DNA of 64,000 nt from Breviolum minutum Mf 1.05b.01. Lineage: Eukaryota > Sar > Dinophyceae > Suessiales > Symbiodiniaceae. Where the stretch lies: the NCBI GenBank assembly GCA_000507305.1, contig DF241817.1:1-64000 (forward strand). Reading direction: 5' to 3'. The notes under the pieces are model-generated. The model was not told the origin of the DNA. It was given only the letters and a program-made list of their open reading frames with translations, and did not search any database. Shown here piece after piece: positions 12,201 to 22,077 of this stretch (positions are counted from its first letter, which is position 1; every line of letters begins with the position of its first letter). A program made the translations under genes and the position numbers.

Positions 12201-15200
12201 TGAAAAATGCGCGGTGCTTGTGGTTTTTCTCGGTCTTTTCACATTTTTCACTCAGAACTATCCTGGGATTTTTTTCACTGACCTCATGACACCCGTTGGA
12301 TGCTTCAGAAATCCCACAACTGGCAACCGCCACTGAAAAAACATGGTGCCTAAAACCACCGAAACGTAAAAACATGTGTCCAAACTTCCGACCACAAAAT
12401 GGAAACCGCCGGAGTTCTGAGCCAATCGAGTTGTAAAGCATGTGACCTCCCTTTCCTCCCCCAGAAGTTGTTGCTGGTACCCAAAGGGACTTCAACAAAT
12501 TGAATAAGGTAGCACAGATTGTATCCTATAGTGATGATACCAATCTGAGATCACAATCAGTTTGTAAAGGTTACCAAGTCTTCAAAGGAAACTGAGTAGT
12601 ACTCTATCCCTAAGCAGTTGCTCATGGATGATTGTCACTTCGTACTTTTCAAAACCCTCGCCATCCCGGTTGCGTTTTTCGCACCCGCCTTCTCCTTACG
12701 ATCGCCTCGACCATCTTTACCATCTTTATCTTTGCCATCCCGACCGTTTTTGCCGTCCTTAGCTTTCTTGTCCTGAAAGACAAGAAACACATGTGGATGA
12801 TGTTAAAACACCCCAAAAAAGGAACAACTATAGTTAGAATGACAACCGCAACCATAAACAACCACAATTATACTTGTCTGCTTGAAAACTTCAATACACA
12901 TGAACGGAACCTCCAACTGGCAAACTCTTTCCCCGAAGCCAAACACATGATATCAAAACTGGCAAACTGTGGTCCTTGTCCTCTTTTTGGCGTTGCTCCG
13001 CTTTTTCTGCTCGCACGCGCGAGACACTTCTCTTTTTAAGGCCACATTTTGGGCATTCCTCGTCATCCATGACGAAAGGAAAACTGGCGAAACTCCCCCA
13101 TCAGTGACCTATGGTGAACCCTGTGGCTGCCAAGCGCCAAAAACTAACCGCCAATGGTCTGGCGATGGGAATCCAGGTGATCTTTGTCTCAATTTTTTGC
13201 TACTCCAAATTTTTTTTATCAAACACAGACTTTTTTTTGGCAAACTCACCACCAAGTCAAAGCTTGGTGAGTAAAAAAATCTCACATCCTAAAACAGCAA
13301 CAACTAACCAACCAACCCACCGTCACCAACCAACCAACCAACCAACCAACCGTCACCAACCAACCAACCAACCAACCAACCAACCAACCAACCAACCAAC
13401 CAACCAACCAACCAACCAACCAACCAACCAACCAACCAACCAACAAGGACAAGTTTTTGATCCCAGTTTTTTCAGGCACCAACCCACCGACGACCAAAAA
13501 ACATCCACTGAACCGAGCCGCGTCTTTGGTTCCGAAGACCAAAAATCCACAGCCCGGGCCTTTGGGGATGGATTTCGGATGGAAGGTTTTTTTCTGGTTG
13601 GTGGTTGAACCACCCCCTTTGAAAAATATGCGAAAGTCAAAATGGGTGAACATCTTCCCCAAGGTTCGGGGTGAACAAAAAAAAATATTTGAGTTGCCAC
13701 CACCCAGTTTTGTTCCTACAAACTGAGTGGAAAGAAATGATATAAAATGGATGATCAACGCAATAAATAGATTCAACAAAAGGTGACATTTTAGTATATA
13801 TGGAGGTGTCCTAAAATGGTGGGTGGTACCCAACAAACCCATAGGTTTGAACCTACTAAAAATCATCGGCACTTGGGGTTTTTTGGGGGTACCACCATCT
13901 AAGGAAACACCTAATATACACACCAATCACCTGACCCAATTGCAAAAAGAAAAGTTCAACAAAGGTTCGATCCACGGGAAGCCAAACCAGCATGAAAACT
14001 GTCCGGTTTTCATGTTTTTTTTTGGTATCGCTATAATATATACCCTCCAATAAACTAACCTAGTTGGTGGTTCAACCATTTGAAAACTATGCTCGTCAAA
14101 TTGGATCATTTCCCCAGGTAAGGGTAAAAATAAAACATATTTGAGTTGCCACCACCAAGTAACATGGCTGGCTGGAAATTCACCACACTTCCAATAGGAA
14201 ATTCATACATCTTCTTTCATGGTAGACTTTCCATTGCGACCTGTTAGCTATACTGGAGGGTATCCTAAAAATATACATAGCACCTGTGATCACAGTCAGA
14301 ATTTTTCCCATGGAAAAAGTTACACGGCTGCCCCGAAGTGAGAACGGTTTGGGGTATCTTAGCGATGATTGGTTTCCTTGGTTTATTAAAGCGGGGTTTT
14401 TCGGCAACGTTGCCTTTGAAAAGGCAAAGCCGAAGATCTCATTTCGAAAAATTCCCCCACCCTGTTCCCATTGAGGGATACCCTGCCAGACACATTGGAC
14501 AGGTCTGGAATTTGAGTCTCAAAAACCCTGTGTACATGAAGCCATGAGTTCTCCTGATTGGTGAGAATGACAGGATCCTGAGAAATCATGGCGGCCATGA
14601 AAGAATCCCGGAATAAAAACTGGGTAGTTTTTTCATCAACTCTCAACCAGCAAAATCCTTGAAACACAAAGAAATTGGATTTTTTAAAGGTAGGTTATCA
14701 TCAACTAAGATCCACTTCGAATTAAAAACGACATATCATATCAAGTGATCCTTCCCCCCCAATCCTTGAAAGCTGTAATTCCACCCCTGAAGTTTGAAGC
14801 ACAAACAACTCGCACCTGAAAAATTGCAATCAGAGCCTCCAAAAAGGGAAGGCCTATACTGTCCAACAACATCCCATTTCTCTGCTTTTGCTGTTAATTG
14901 TCGGTATCCCGGTATCCCTTTTTTGGCTCCTCGTTTGAAACTCTTCAAGGAAAAATTTGAAGGCCATTTGTGTTGGGGTACCCTCCAAGGAACTAACATA
15001 TCCCACCTTGGGAAACGGAAAAAATGCCATCTTTTGGGGGATATGTATCCGTTCCCTGGAGGGTATTCTTAAGGTATTTATTTATCAACTAAACATTCAA
15101 TCATCTTTATATCTTGGATCTATCCCCCACCCAGAATTCCAGTGGCAATATGTATCTGTTCCCTGGAGGGTATCGACCTGCTGACATCTTTTGTTTGTTG

Positions 15201-18200
15201 GATTTGTTCCCAGGATCCCCGGACAATCCCAGTCACCTTCTCTTCGGGCCTGGGTGTATCGAGTCGTATCAGACAATCCGACAAGAGATATCGTATCAGA
15301 ATATAGAAATAAATGGTTTATTATAGATACTGTAGGTTGTATTATCCAACATGGATATCTAGGTTGCATATATATATATATATACCAGAATACATGGGGA
15401 TCTTTTTCCACTAGTTGGTGGTTGAACCAACCCATCTGAAAAATGTTGAGTCAAAATGGGAATCACATCTTCCCCAAGGTTCCGGGGTGAAAATTCCACA
15501 AATATTTGAAAATGCCACCACCTAGTAATGATAAATTGCATTGTTATGGTTTGTCATTCACAAAAAAACATCGACTCTGCATGGTACAGAAATCAGCTGT
15601 AGCCGTTGGGTCAATCTACCAGTCACATGGATCTTGCAGGCAATGGCAGCAAAACTGAACCTCCGGAAGTTTAAGAGTTTTGTCTATACAATTTTTAAGT
15701 CACTCAAAAGGAACTAATCTTTTGAAAGCACCACTTTTTGAGATGTTAGACCGCAAAATTGTGTTTGCATTTTTTTTGGGTAAGGGATTATAGTTATGAA
15801 TACCCATGCAGGTAAACTTCCGGGGGGTAAGTGAAGCATCCTCCAATTTTATGTTTTTGGGGTTTCAAACTTCCTTTCAAGGGTTACCCATGACACACCA
15901 TCTGCAGCTTTTTCGGAAGTTTCATACCCACAATTAGCAAGCAAGGTTGAAATGGGAACGCTTCGGACCTCGGACCTCGCGAGTTGCTGTTACGAATACA
16001 AGTCACTTTCATAACCTACCAGTAGTAGTAGCCATGCAAGGTTTTCTCCATCATTTTTTTTTGGAAAAATCAAGAAACATCAACACAAAATACGGAAACG
16101 ATTTGCGTTTTTTGAAGCTAGAAGTCCCTGAAAAACACTCTGGATATACAACAAACATGTTACACTGATTTTGCGTTTTTGGGGGTGATGAAGTTGATTC
16201 ACTGAAGCAACCCCAGAGAATTCCAATGGAAAAATGCACCAGCTTTTAAAACCCAGTGGGCCCCTGGCATTTCTTCTGCTAAAGAAATAAACCATCAACA
16301 AAAACACCGTTTTTTTTAAAGGTGAAACAAAAAAGCTTCAAGGATGAGGAAAAAAAACTTAAAAACTATAGAACGCAAATGCTTGAGGAATTTTTTCAAC
16401 CCCATCCAAAAAGTCCACCAAAAAAACGAAAACGGCGCAGATCTTTTCGTTTTTTGCGAAAAACAAATGTCTGGGTCTTCCTTGACGCTGGGTGGTGGTG
16501 GACGTTGAGGTGGTGGTGAGTGACTACTGCGGATATATCGCTCCACCTGCCACGGCCGCGTCTCTGCGGGTCAAAGTCGTGGAGGGGTGGTGCGGGCATG
16601 GAAGGATGATAAGAATGATAGGTTGCTGCAACCCAAACAATTAGCCTCTGGTAAACTAACATGGCAATGGAAAATGGCCCTTTTGAAGATGTATTCCCTA
16701 TTTGAAAATGGGTTCCACTGTCATGTTAGTATTCAGGGGGGGAGTAATGCACCAAAAAAGAGAAACGTCCTCAAGTTTGATCCCCAAATTTGATGATCCA
16801 GGTGACACACGACTTTGGAAAGAAATCCCCATCTAATACTTTAGACTAAGCTTGAATTTTGGAGAAAAAATGAAAAAAACACCCAGGTGATGAAAAAAAA
16901 TGTGACCTTTGAAAAACCCCAAACGCTGGGAGGTCATGTTTTTTCACCATCCCAACAAAGATCACGGACTTGCAGAATTGCCAGGCATATTTGTCAGAGT
17001 TTCATTTTCAGAATGGTTGGCAAAACAGTCTTTCAGGCGCCCCTTCACCCCCAAGCACTGCATGGCACCCCAAAAATTATAGGCTTCTTAAGGGAGGGGC
17101 TGTCCAAGAAATGGGGGTACTGGGGAATTTTTTTAAGGATTCCGTTTGGGAAGAGTAGGGGAACCTTAAAGAAGTATTAGGGGGAACCACCGGCCCTGCT
17201 GTTAAAAATAGTTATTTTTGTTTTGTGGCCATGAAACCCATGGCTGAAACAACTTATGGGTATAACTTAACGGTAGAACCCCATAAAGTGAAAATAAGCT
17301 GTATCTTTTTTGGTGAGTCAAAAAATGGCGATAGATTTTTTCTTCCACAACACTTGGGGTGTCGTGTACGAAAGAAAAACCTCGTCCCTTACCAAGTCCT
17401 GTTTGGCTTTGTTTTGTAAGCACCCTAGGAACCATTAGACACTTCAAAAAAAGAAGGGTTTGACATGGTTTGACTCTGTTTAGCAGGGTTCCGGGATCTC
17501 CAAACCACCAGTGACTTGAGATCCCATGATTCTTAGGGAAAGATTTTGGTGTAGGAAAGGAAGCACCTGGTAAAAACGTTACTGTTAAATTTCCATCAAC
17601 TGGATTGCAATCTTGCCTCAACAAAATCCACGAAAAAAAGGATGGTTTCCAAACACCCATATTACAATACGTTGAAGATGATCTAGTTGGCGGTTTCAAC
17701 CCCTTTGAAAAAAATGCTCGTCAAATTGGATCATGAAACCCCAGGGTTCGGGATGAAAATACAACATGTTTGAGTTGCCACCATCTAGTTGAAGATGATA
17801 GCTTTCCAACAAACGACCAGAATCTTCAAAACATCCATGATACGACCGAAAGTTGTTGTATGAACCCCCCCCCCCCTCGGAGTCAACTAACTAAACGGCT
17901 GGTTTTGGCGCCAAAAATGATGCGAAAAATTCTTGGTTCAAAGGTAACGGAACCCGGATTAAACATAGCAATTTTTTGGGTCTCCATGTTAGACTAGGTG
18001 GTGGTTTCAACCCAGTTGAAAAATATGTTTGTCAAAATGGGTTCATCTTCCCCAAGGTTCGGGGTGAAAACAAAAAATATTTGAAACCACCACCCAGTAG
18101 ATTTCTGGGATGTACCTTTCCTTTCCTTTCAAGATCGATTCTTCTCTCGTCACCGAAAAATTTCACATTTGGAAGGTTAGATTCTAAGTTGGAACAAGAT

Positions 18201-19486
18201 TACCGTGGAACTAAGAAACCATAAAACGGAGGGGGTTTTCAACGACGACTTCAATTTCCACTAAGCACAACTCCCAAAAAATCCTAAAATCTGACACCTT
18301 TAGACATATATAGCATAAACCCATATACACATTTTGGTTTTATATATGTTCATTTATATGTCATTACCACCCCCCAAAATCTTATACCAGAAAAAACCAT
18401 CTTCAGTGTGGGAAAACCCGTGGATGGTTGAGAACCTTGATGAACTCCGATCCCAATCCGAAGAAATATAGGGGCCTTCGAAGCAGTAACCCCCTTCTGC
18501 ATCACATCCACAAATACAGTTGGATTTCGACTCCATATCATGACTGAAAACCAAGGTAACTTAAAACATGGGCCAAGTGAATCGTGCATGTGTGAGTTTA
18601 CAATTGCGGCCGGCCTAGTGAATTTGCATGCAAGTAACTTTTCTTGTGAATCAAGACGGTCAACAAAAAACCCATGGCAAATTGTCGACACGAAAAACAG
18701 CCCTTAGACTTAGGGAACTTCCACCAACCAATGCCTCAATGGCGCGATCTTTGCCCTAGCGGGGATGGTGAGTCTGACAGGGGCTTCTGAAAAAGGGACT
18801 CTTTTTGAGATCTGAGAAAACTCAAGAAATCCAACCCATTTCCATCCTTCAAAAAACTAGGTGTACGAGTTAACCATCCATTTTTTATTTGGTAAAGGTT
18901 GATCATCATCAAAAAGGAAACCCACTGTTCTTAAATGATGTTTTCACGCTGCCTTAAAAGAAAAGATGGTGAAACTCGTTACCGTAACCACCAACCTATG
19001 AAAAAAATGGTGTTTTTTTCTGTCGAGTTCGAGGGGAAAAATTATGATTTTTAGGCAATGAAAAAAATCCTCAGATTCAGCTGGGAGGACATGTACGTGA
19101 CCTTCGAACCCAACCCTTGTTTTGAATGGAGTTTGGGCCTTCTTTTTAGAGGGTTGAAACCCCATAGTAGAGGACAAACAGGTTCCAGGTATATGTTTAG
19201 ATGTATATATAATATTAGGCAGATTATATAATACATATATATATATTTATATGTATAACTGGTTGGTGGTTTCAACCCATCTGAAAAATAAAATGGACAT
19301 CTTCCCCAAGTAGGGGTAAAAATAAAACATGTTTGAAACCACCACCCAGATACAGATGATCCTCATCAAAGCTTCGTTGTTTGAGGTCTCTTACCGGTTT
19401 AGGTTTTTCTTCTTTCGACGACAAGTCAGTCTTCTGTTAAAGGCGGCCTTGAACTTGGCAGATTTGGCTGATTTTTTGTTGCCCAT
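9170..19486 (-). CDS. Gene B: protein with RD/RS-rich C-terminus, putative RNA-processing factor
   Basis: The model is 19395-19486 (ATG), 18996-19115, 18436-18543, 17393-17424, 16547-16625, 16419-16487, 15932-15986, 15178-15249, 14816-14890, 14536-14619, 12981-13058, 12656-12772, 10875-10995, 9923-10069 and 9170-9213 (TGA). Together these are 1,293 bases, 430 codons plus stop, with phase kept at every join. The start MGNKKS fits an N-myristoylation consensus followed by basic residues, but this is only a pattern. The middle has a CPKCG motif and a GDWDCPG segment. The tail runs from [14 protein letters not shown] through [16 protein letters not shown] to [13 protein letters not shown] tails typify splicing and mRNA-processing proteins in nuclear speckles. 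No RRM was found, so a specific SR-protein identity is not claimed. One join (12981) needs a GA donor. The middle exons (14.5-18.5 kb) are weaker than the last four. Confidence 0.6.
9674..9781. mobile_element. MITE-like element, family 1
   Basis: Left CTGGTTGGTGGTTTCAACCC, core CCCCAAGGTTCGGGGTGAA, right GCCACCACCTAG. It lies in the last intron of gene B. Confidence 0.85.
9923..10069 (-). CDS. Gene B exon encoding RD/RS repeats
   Basis: 147 bp, GC-rich. The acceptor is GACCAG and the donor is GTGATG. The frame fixed by both neighbours gives [16 protein letters not shown] followed by [13 protein letters not shown]. The plus-strand reading is also arginine-rich because the codons are near-palindromic, but it lacks the D/E/K alternation and joins to nothing. 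Confidence 0.75.
10150..10240. repeat. AT-rich microsatellite
   Basis: Alternating TATATA tracts, partly copied again after the N at 10,385. Confidence 0.85.
10192..10578. repeat. 193-bp direct duplication flanking a single N
   Basis: Bases 10192-10384 repeat as 10386-10578 with no difference that I could see. The single N between them suggests an unmerged scaffold overlap rather than a real tandem duplication. Confidence 0.9.
10721..10841. mobile_element. Inverted-repeat element, family 8
   Basis: TTCAGGGGTCATTA at the left is mirrored by TAATGACCCCTGAA at the right. A diverged relative lies at about 32,215-32,330. Confidence 0.7.
10875..10995 (-). CDS. Gene B exon
   Basis: 121 bp. The phase 0 reading starts [16 protein letters not shown] and ends GKESQSRRG in phase 1, which is what the RD/RS exon requires. 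A second open frame ([14 protein letters not shown]) is possible but breaks the phase chain. Confidence 0.6.
11152..11256. repeat. Tandem duplication of about 52 bp with hairpins
   Basis: Two copies of AAACACCATGAACAAACGGG, each followed by a self-complementary A-rich/CCCGTTTTTTG half and TTGCCCC. Confidence 0.85.
11600..11735. mobile_element. Inverted-repeat element, family 7
   Basis: GTCTAAACTCC faces GGAGTTTAGAC, with GGGGATGGTCATC mirrored by GATGACCATCCCC inside. Related pieces occur at 3.42-3.48 and 31.08-31.22 kb. Confidence 0.65.
12656..12772 (-). CDS. Gene B exon, K/D/G-rich
   Basis: 117 bp, phase 0 to 0. The acceptor TTGTCTTTCAG is the best in the gene. It encodes [18 protein letters not shown], a hydrophilic disordered linker before the RS tail. 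Confidence 0.75.
12981..13058 (-). CDS. Gene B exon with CPKCG motif
   Basis: It encodes [15 protein letters not shown] and then a charged helix ([11 protein letters not shown]). The phase-consistent end needs a GA donor. The intron's first six bases (GACAAG) repeat the first six of the next exon, so the exact boundary is ambiguous. Confidence 0.6.
13301..13444. repeat. (AACC)n microsatellite
   Basis: About 144 bp of CCAA units with two CGTC interruptions near the start. It lies in a gene B intron. Confidence 0.97.
13594..13707. mobile_element. MITE-like element, family 1
   Basis: Left CTGGTTGGTGGTTGAACCAC, core CCCCAAGGTTCGGGGTGAA, right GCCACCACCCAG. Confidence 0.85.
13797..13918. mobile_element. 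MITE-like element, family 2 (long variant)
   Basis: TATGGAGGTGTCCTAAAATGG faces CCATCTAAGGAAACACCTAATA, with GGTACC mirrored inside. Confidence 0.7.
14060..14160. mobile_element. MITE-like element, family 1
   Basis: CTAGTTGGTGGTTCAACC at the left and GTTGCCACCACCAAG at the right. The core is shortened. Confidence 0.8.
14536..14619 (-). CDS. Gene B exon
   Basis: 84 bp, phase 0 to 0, acceptor CTACCCAG, donor GTACAC. It encodes [19 protein letters not shown] and ends NQENSWLH. Confidence 0.6.
14816..14890 (-). CDS. Gene B exon
   Basis: 75 bp, phase 0 to 0, acceptor AATTAACAG, donor GTGCGA. It encodes [19 protein letters not shown], an amphipathic helix. A second open frame ([13 protein letters not shown]) does not fit both neighbours. 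Confidence 0.55.
14980..15146. repeat. Inverted-repeat element plus flank duplicated at 62.6 kb
   Basis: TACCCTCCAAGGAACTAACA is mirrored by TCCCTGGAGGGTA. The following 90 bases, from the second end through ATCTATCCCCCACCCAG, recur nearly identically at 62,636-62,728. Confidence 0.8.
15178..15249 (-). CDS. Gene B exon, possible degenerate RanBP2-type zinc finger
   Basis: 72 bp, phase 0 to 0, acceptor ACACCCAG, donor GTCGAT. It encodes [20 protein letters not shown]. The GDWxC start and spaced N and C recall the RanBP2 zinc finger of RS-containing RNA-binding proteins. The second cysteine of the finger is Ile, so a folded finger is doubtful. Confidence 0.55.
15411..15526. mobile_element. MITE-like element, family 1
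   Basis: CTAGTTGGTGGTTGAACCAA at the left, CCCCAAGGTTCCGGGGTGAA core, GCCACCACCTAGT at the right. Confidence 0.85.
15932..15986 (-). CDS. Gene B exon
   Basis: 55 bp with one leading base and a phase 0 end at GTGGGT. It encodes [18 protein letters not shown]. An 18-bp microexon using an internal GTCCGA donor is an alternative. Confidence 0.45.
16419..16487 (-). CDS. Gene B exon
   Basis: 69 bp, acceptor CACCCAG, donor GTGGAC. The phase-consistent frame encodes [18 protein letters not shown]. All three frames are open, so its identity rests on phase alone. Confidence 0.4.
16547..16625 (-). CDS. Gene B exon with RGRGR motif
   Basis: 79 bp, acceptor GGGTTGCAG, donor GTGGAG. It encodes [13 protein letters not shown] then [10 protein letters not shown], an RGG-like stretch. 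Confidence 0.6.
16652..16738. mobile_element. Inverted-repeat element, family 5
   Basis: GTAAACTAACATGGCAATGG is mirrored by CCACTGTCATGTTAGTATTC. Fuller relatives occur at 47.93 and 52.94 kb. Confidence 0.65.
17393..17424 (-). CDS. Gene B microexon candidate
   Basis: 32 bp between TTCCTAG and a consensus GTAAGG donor. It encodes [10 protein letters not shown] and has the phase needed to join 18436 to 16625. Confidence 0.4.
17683..17787. mobile_element. MITE-like element, family 1, with 12-bp direct repeats
   Basis: The element runs CTAGTTGGCGG to CCACCATCTA. The same 12 bases, GTTGAAGATGAT, lie at 17671-17682 and 17788-17799, a clear target-site duplication. Confidence 0.9.
17994..18098. 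mobile_element. MITE-like element, family 1
   Basis: CTAGGTGGTGGTTTCAACCC to GAAACCACCACCCAG. Confidence 0.85.
18436..18543 (-). CDS. Gene B exon, cysteine-rich
   Basis: 108 bp, acceptor GGTTTTCAG, donor GTTCTC. The phase-consistent frame encodes [19 protein letters not shown]. Another open frame without cysteines exists, so the cysteine cluster needs transcript support. Confidence 0.5.
18996..19115 (-). CDS. Gene B exon
   Basis: 120 bp joining the ATG exon in phase. It encodes [18 protein letters not shown] and ends at GTTGGT. The 3' end is uncertain; a GA donor after SESE is possible. Confidence 0.45.
19259..19349. mobile_element. MITE-like element, family 1 (short)
   Basis: CTGGTTGGTGGTTTCAACCC to GAAACCACCACCCAG. 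The core has a small deletion. Confidence 0.85.
19395..19486 (-). CDS. Putative first coding exon of gene B
   Basis: ATG at 19484-19486, then [16 protein letters not shown] and CRRKKKN, ending at the consensus donor GTAAGA. The lysine-rich content and donor are strong. Use of this ATG is inferred, because an upstream exon cannot be excluded. Confidence 0.6.
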
Positions 19487-19505
19487 CGGTGCCACACAAA
19501 GAAAC

Positions 19506-19619
19506 CATGGGTGTTTCCAAAAATAGGGGGTTTTCCCCCCAAATCATCCATTTTAATAGGGTTTTCCATCATTTTCACCATCCATTTTGGGGTGCCCCTA
19601 TTTTTGGAAGCACCCACCA
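19506..19619. mobile_element. MITE-like element, family 2
   Basis: ATGGGTGTTTCCAAAAATAG is mirrored by CTATTTTTGGAAGCACCCA. It lies just upstream of the gene B start codon. Confidence 0.85.
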
Positions 19620-19660
19620 TGGAGGTGTGGAAACCATGGCGCTGCTCCAAACCCACTCCA

Positions 19661-19770
19661 TACTGTTTGATGGACAAAACCCATCAAAACCCAAGGATGA
19701 TGACTTATCCCACTATTCACAAGGGGTTTTAACTATCCCAGGTGGTTTGCTGGATTTTGTCCATCAACCG
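19661..19770. mobile_element. MITE-like element, family 4
   Basis: TACTGTTTGATGGACAAAAC is mirrored by GGATTTTGTCCATCAACCGTA. Confidence 0.75.
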
Positions 19771-20044
19771 TATGTTATTGGTTCATCTCTAAATTTTTTC
19801 ACCCCAAAAAACCGCAAGACCAAAAAAACTTGGGAGTTGCAGCTGCGCGTTTCATCTACAAAGGTCACGGCCCACAAGGTGTAACTGGTAACTGTTTTTT
19901 TTCCCGGATGGATTTTAAACGTTTTTTTTACTCACCCTCCGATTTTTTTGGCTTGTAAAAACAAGGTGCTAAGTTGAAAAGTTCGATGAAAGATCCATCA
20001 ATCAAGTCTGCTGGTGCCCTTTTTTTTGGATGGGGAAAGCTTAC

Positions 20045-20195
20045 GTGATCCTTTGACCTTTGACCAAGGGCGAAGGGCGTAAACCTCCGGTTGGCCTAAA
20101 ATCCACCCCAGGCCGCCAGGTTTGGTGCAAAAAAATCCACGAAGAATTCCCACGAAAGGCGCCTTCCTCTCATCATATTCCATCACAAACTTCAC
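20045..20195 (-). CDS. Exon, unknown protein (membership unclear)
   Basis: 151 bp, acceptor TTTTTCAAG, donor GTAAGC, open in one frame only. It encodes KFVMEYDERKAPFVGILRGF and VYALRPWSKVKG. It is convincing as coding sequence, but its phase does not link to the gene C exons seen above 21.3 kb or to the gene B start, so it may belong to either. Confidence 0.6.
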
Positions 20196-20450
20196 CTTGA
20201 AAAAAGCATTCAGCGGGTGAGGCGGTGAGATACACCCCTTGAGTTTTCACCCTAACATGACGATTGCTAGGAAAATCACTGAATTTTTCAATAGGACATT
20301 TACATCGGCTCTTTCATGGTGAATGGATTCCAGCTAGAAAAATGTTTGTTTTCGGGAGGGGGTATATATTTTCTTACTAACTATACCCTTGGAAGTCGTT
20401 GCCAAACACCATGTTAAAAATGCTGTTTCCCTTTTATGCTTAAAAATGAG

Positions 20451-20505
20451 TATTTTCATGGTGGTTCGTACACCTATATTTTCGAAAGGGAGGCCCGGTG
20501 GATGG
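20451..20505. repeat. Dispersed segment shared with 49.65 kb
   Basis: ATTTTCATGGTGGTTCG and CGAAAGGGAGGCCCGGTG recur at 49,648-49,697 with a small indel. Confidence 0.75.
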
Positions 20506-20588
20506 GCCGAACAACCAAACTTTTCAGGTTACCTAACATGGAGGTAGGTACCTCACCGTAATATAAGCTCCTGTATGGATACGGCTTA

Positions 20589-20657
20589 CTTAAGGAAAAA
20601 CCCACACCCCAAAATAGCCAAAAAGAAGGTTCAAACCAAACCTTCCATCTCAGGAGC
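20589..20657 (-). CDS. Exon candidate, tryptophan-rich
   Basis: 69 bp, acceptor GAATTTCAG, donor GTAAGC. It encodes LLRWKVWFEPSFWLFWG, which could be a membrane segment. It is not linked in phase to its neighbours. Confidence 0.4.
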
Positions 20658-20978
20658 CTGAAATTCTTGGTGAATGGTGGCCAAGGACTTCCAGCCAAAC
20701 TATATGCTACCAACGTAGCCCTTATCGGAAATCCCTACAGAGGCCCTTTTTTTGTGGGAATTTATGGCTTATAATAATCCTTAAGAATCCCTAGAGAAGA
20801 CAATAAATACCATGAGGCCCACACTGTTAGGGGATAGACCCGTCCTTGAGTCCTTGATGTTAGTAAAAATCCTCAGGAGTTTTCAAGGTTGGCTTGCTTG
20901 GTTCAATGGACCATTTTTTTTCTTGAAAGATGCAAAGGGAAAGCCACCTCCTACAGTAATCTCCTCAAATCTTAAATT

Positions 20979-21056
20979 GAACCTGAACCCTAACTATTGG
21001 TTAGGGTTGGGGTTGAACCTGAACTCGAACTATTGGTTGGGGTTGGGGTTGAACAG
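20979..21056. repeat. Tandem pair of about 36 bp with telomere-like words
   Basis: Two copies of a CCTGAAC...AACTATTGGTT(A/G)GGGTTGGGGTTGAA unit. CCCTAAC and GTTAGGG words occur only once each, so this is not a telomere array. Confidence 0.8.
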
Positions 21057-21323
21057 TGGAAATGAATATCTGATCATCCCCAAAATGTGAACAACTAAAC
21101 TTGATTTGCATTCATTTTGAGGATTCAGCAACTAAACTTTGAGGACAGGATATGGGAACAACATTCAAGAAACAACTAGAGTTGAATCCATTGAAGAACC
21201 CACCAGGTAATACAACATCCACCAACAACCGCGAAGTTTCAAAAACGAGAAGATACAAATACAAACAACCTCCGACATGCCATGGCGAATCATGACAAAT
21301 GTTCACTCTTCATGGTGGTTAAC

Positions 21324-22077
21324 AGGGTCTTTCCCCCACAAAATCTCGTGACCTATAGGCTGCTTGGAGCTCACAGTGGCTTTCATAATTTTTCCATACA
21401 CCAAACTAGAGCCCACAAATTGGGAAGGACACATGTTGCATGTCCCCCGCAGCCAAAAAAAACAGCACAAACATCAAGTGATTCATGAAAACCCATGGAT
21501 TTTTCTCAAGTAGAACTTCAGTGAAGATAAACATCAAAAACCCTTCCAACAAAAGGGACATGAACCTCACAAACCTAGACTTTAAAATTTAAAATGCTTC
21601 ATTTTCTCCCTTCAGGTCACCTCGTTTGAAATCCACAGGTGGGGGGGAAAGTTTCCCGGTTGAGCTTTGGAACCCCCCCAAGTTGACACACCTTCAATGA
21701 AAGGTGCCTCCGAAAAAAAAAAGAAGAAACAAACCCCAAAAAAACAAATGATTTCTGAAGTCAAGCATGTTCCAAATTCACATGTCTTCAACCAACTGAT
21801 ATCTTCAATAAAAACCCGTTTAAAACAAACGAAACCCTCCAAAACTAAAACACCTTTGGGAGTTCGAGATTTCAATCAAACACCCTGACTCTTGTTCCGT
21901 CCCGTCAAAACATCGTCTGAAACCTGAGAAAAGTTTCCTGCCTCATCTCCATCAAGCACGCTGTTGTCACCATCCAACAAGGCCGATTTGTGGCAGAAGA
22001 GCTGGAGCGAGGCCAAGTTTGCGCCGATTCGTGGCGGAAGGTGGAAGGGCAGGTTGGTAGTTAGAGACCGGATACCC
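21324..22077 (-). CDS. Gene C, candidate 3' exons
   Basis: Exons 21971-22077, 21621-21707 and 21324-21405. The middle one has a very strong polypyrimidine acceptor and a GTGACC donor and encodes PFIEGVSTWGGSKAQPG in phase 0. The last encodes FGVWKNYESHCELQAAYRSR, and its frame reaches TAA at 21,321 after GERPC, so it could be the end of gene C. The first has two plausible frames (PVSNYQPALPPSATN in phase 0). Confidence 0.5.

Noticed and set aside
17202-17699. 166-codon minus-strand open frame as a single gene
   Set aside because: It runs through part of a family 1 element and has no domain pattern; only a 32-bp piece fits gene B.
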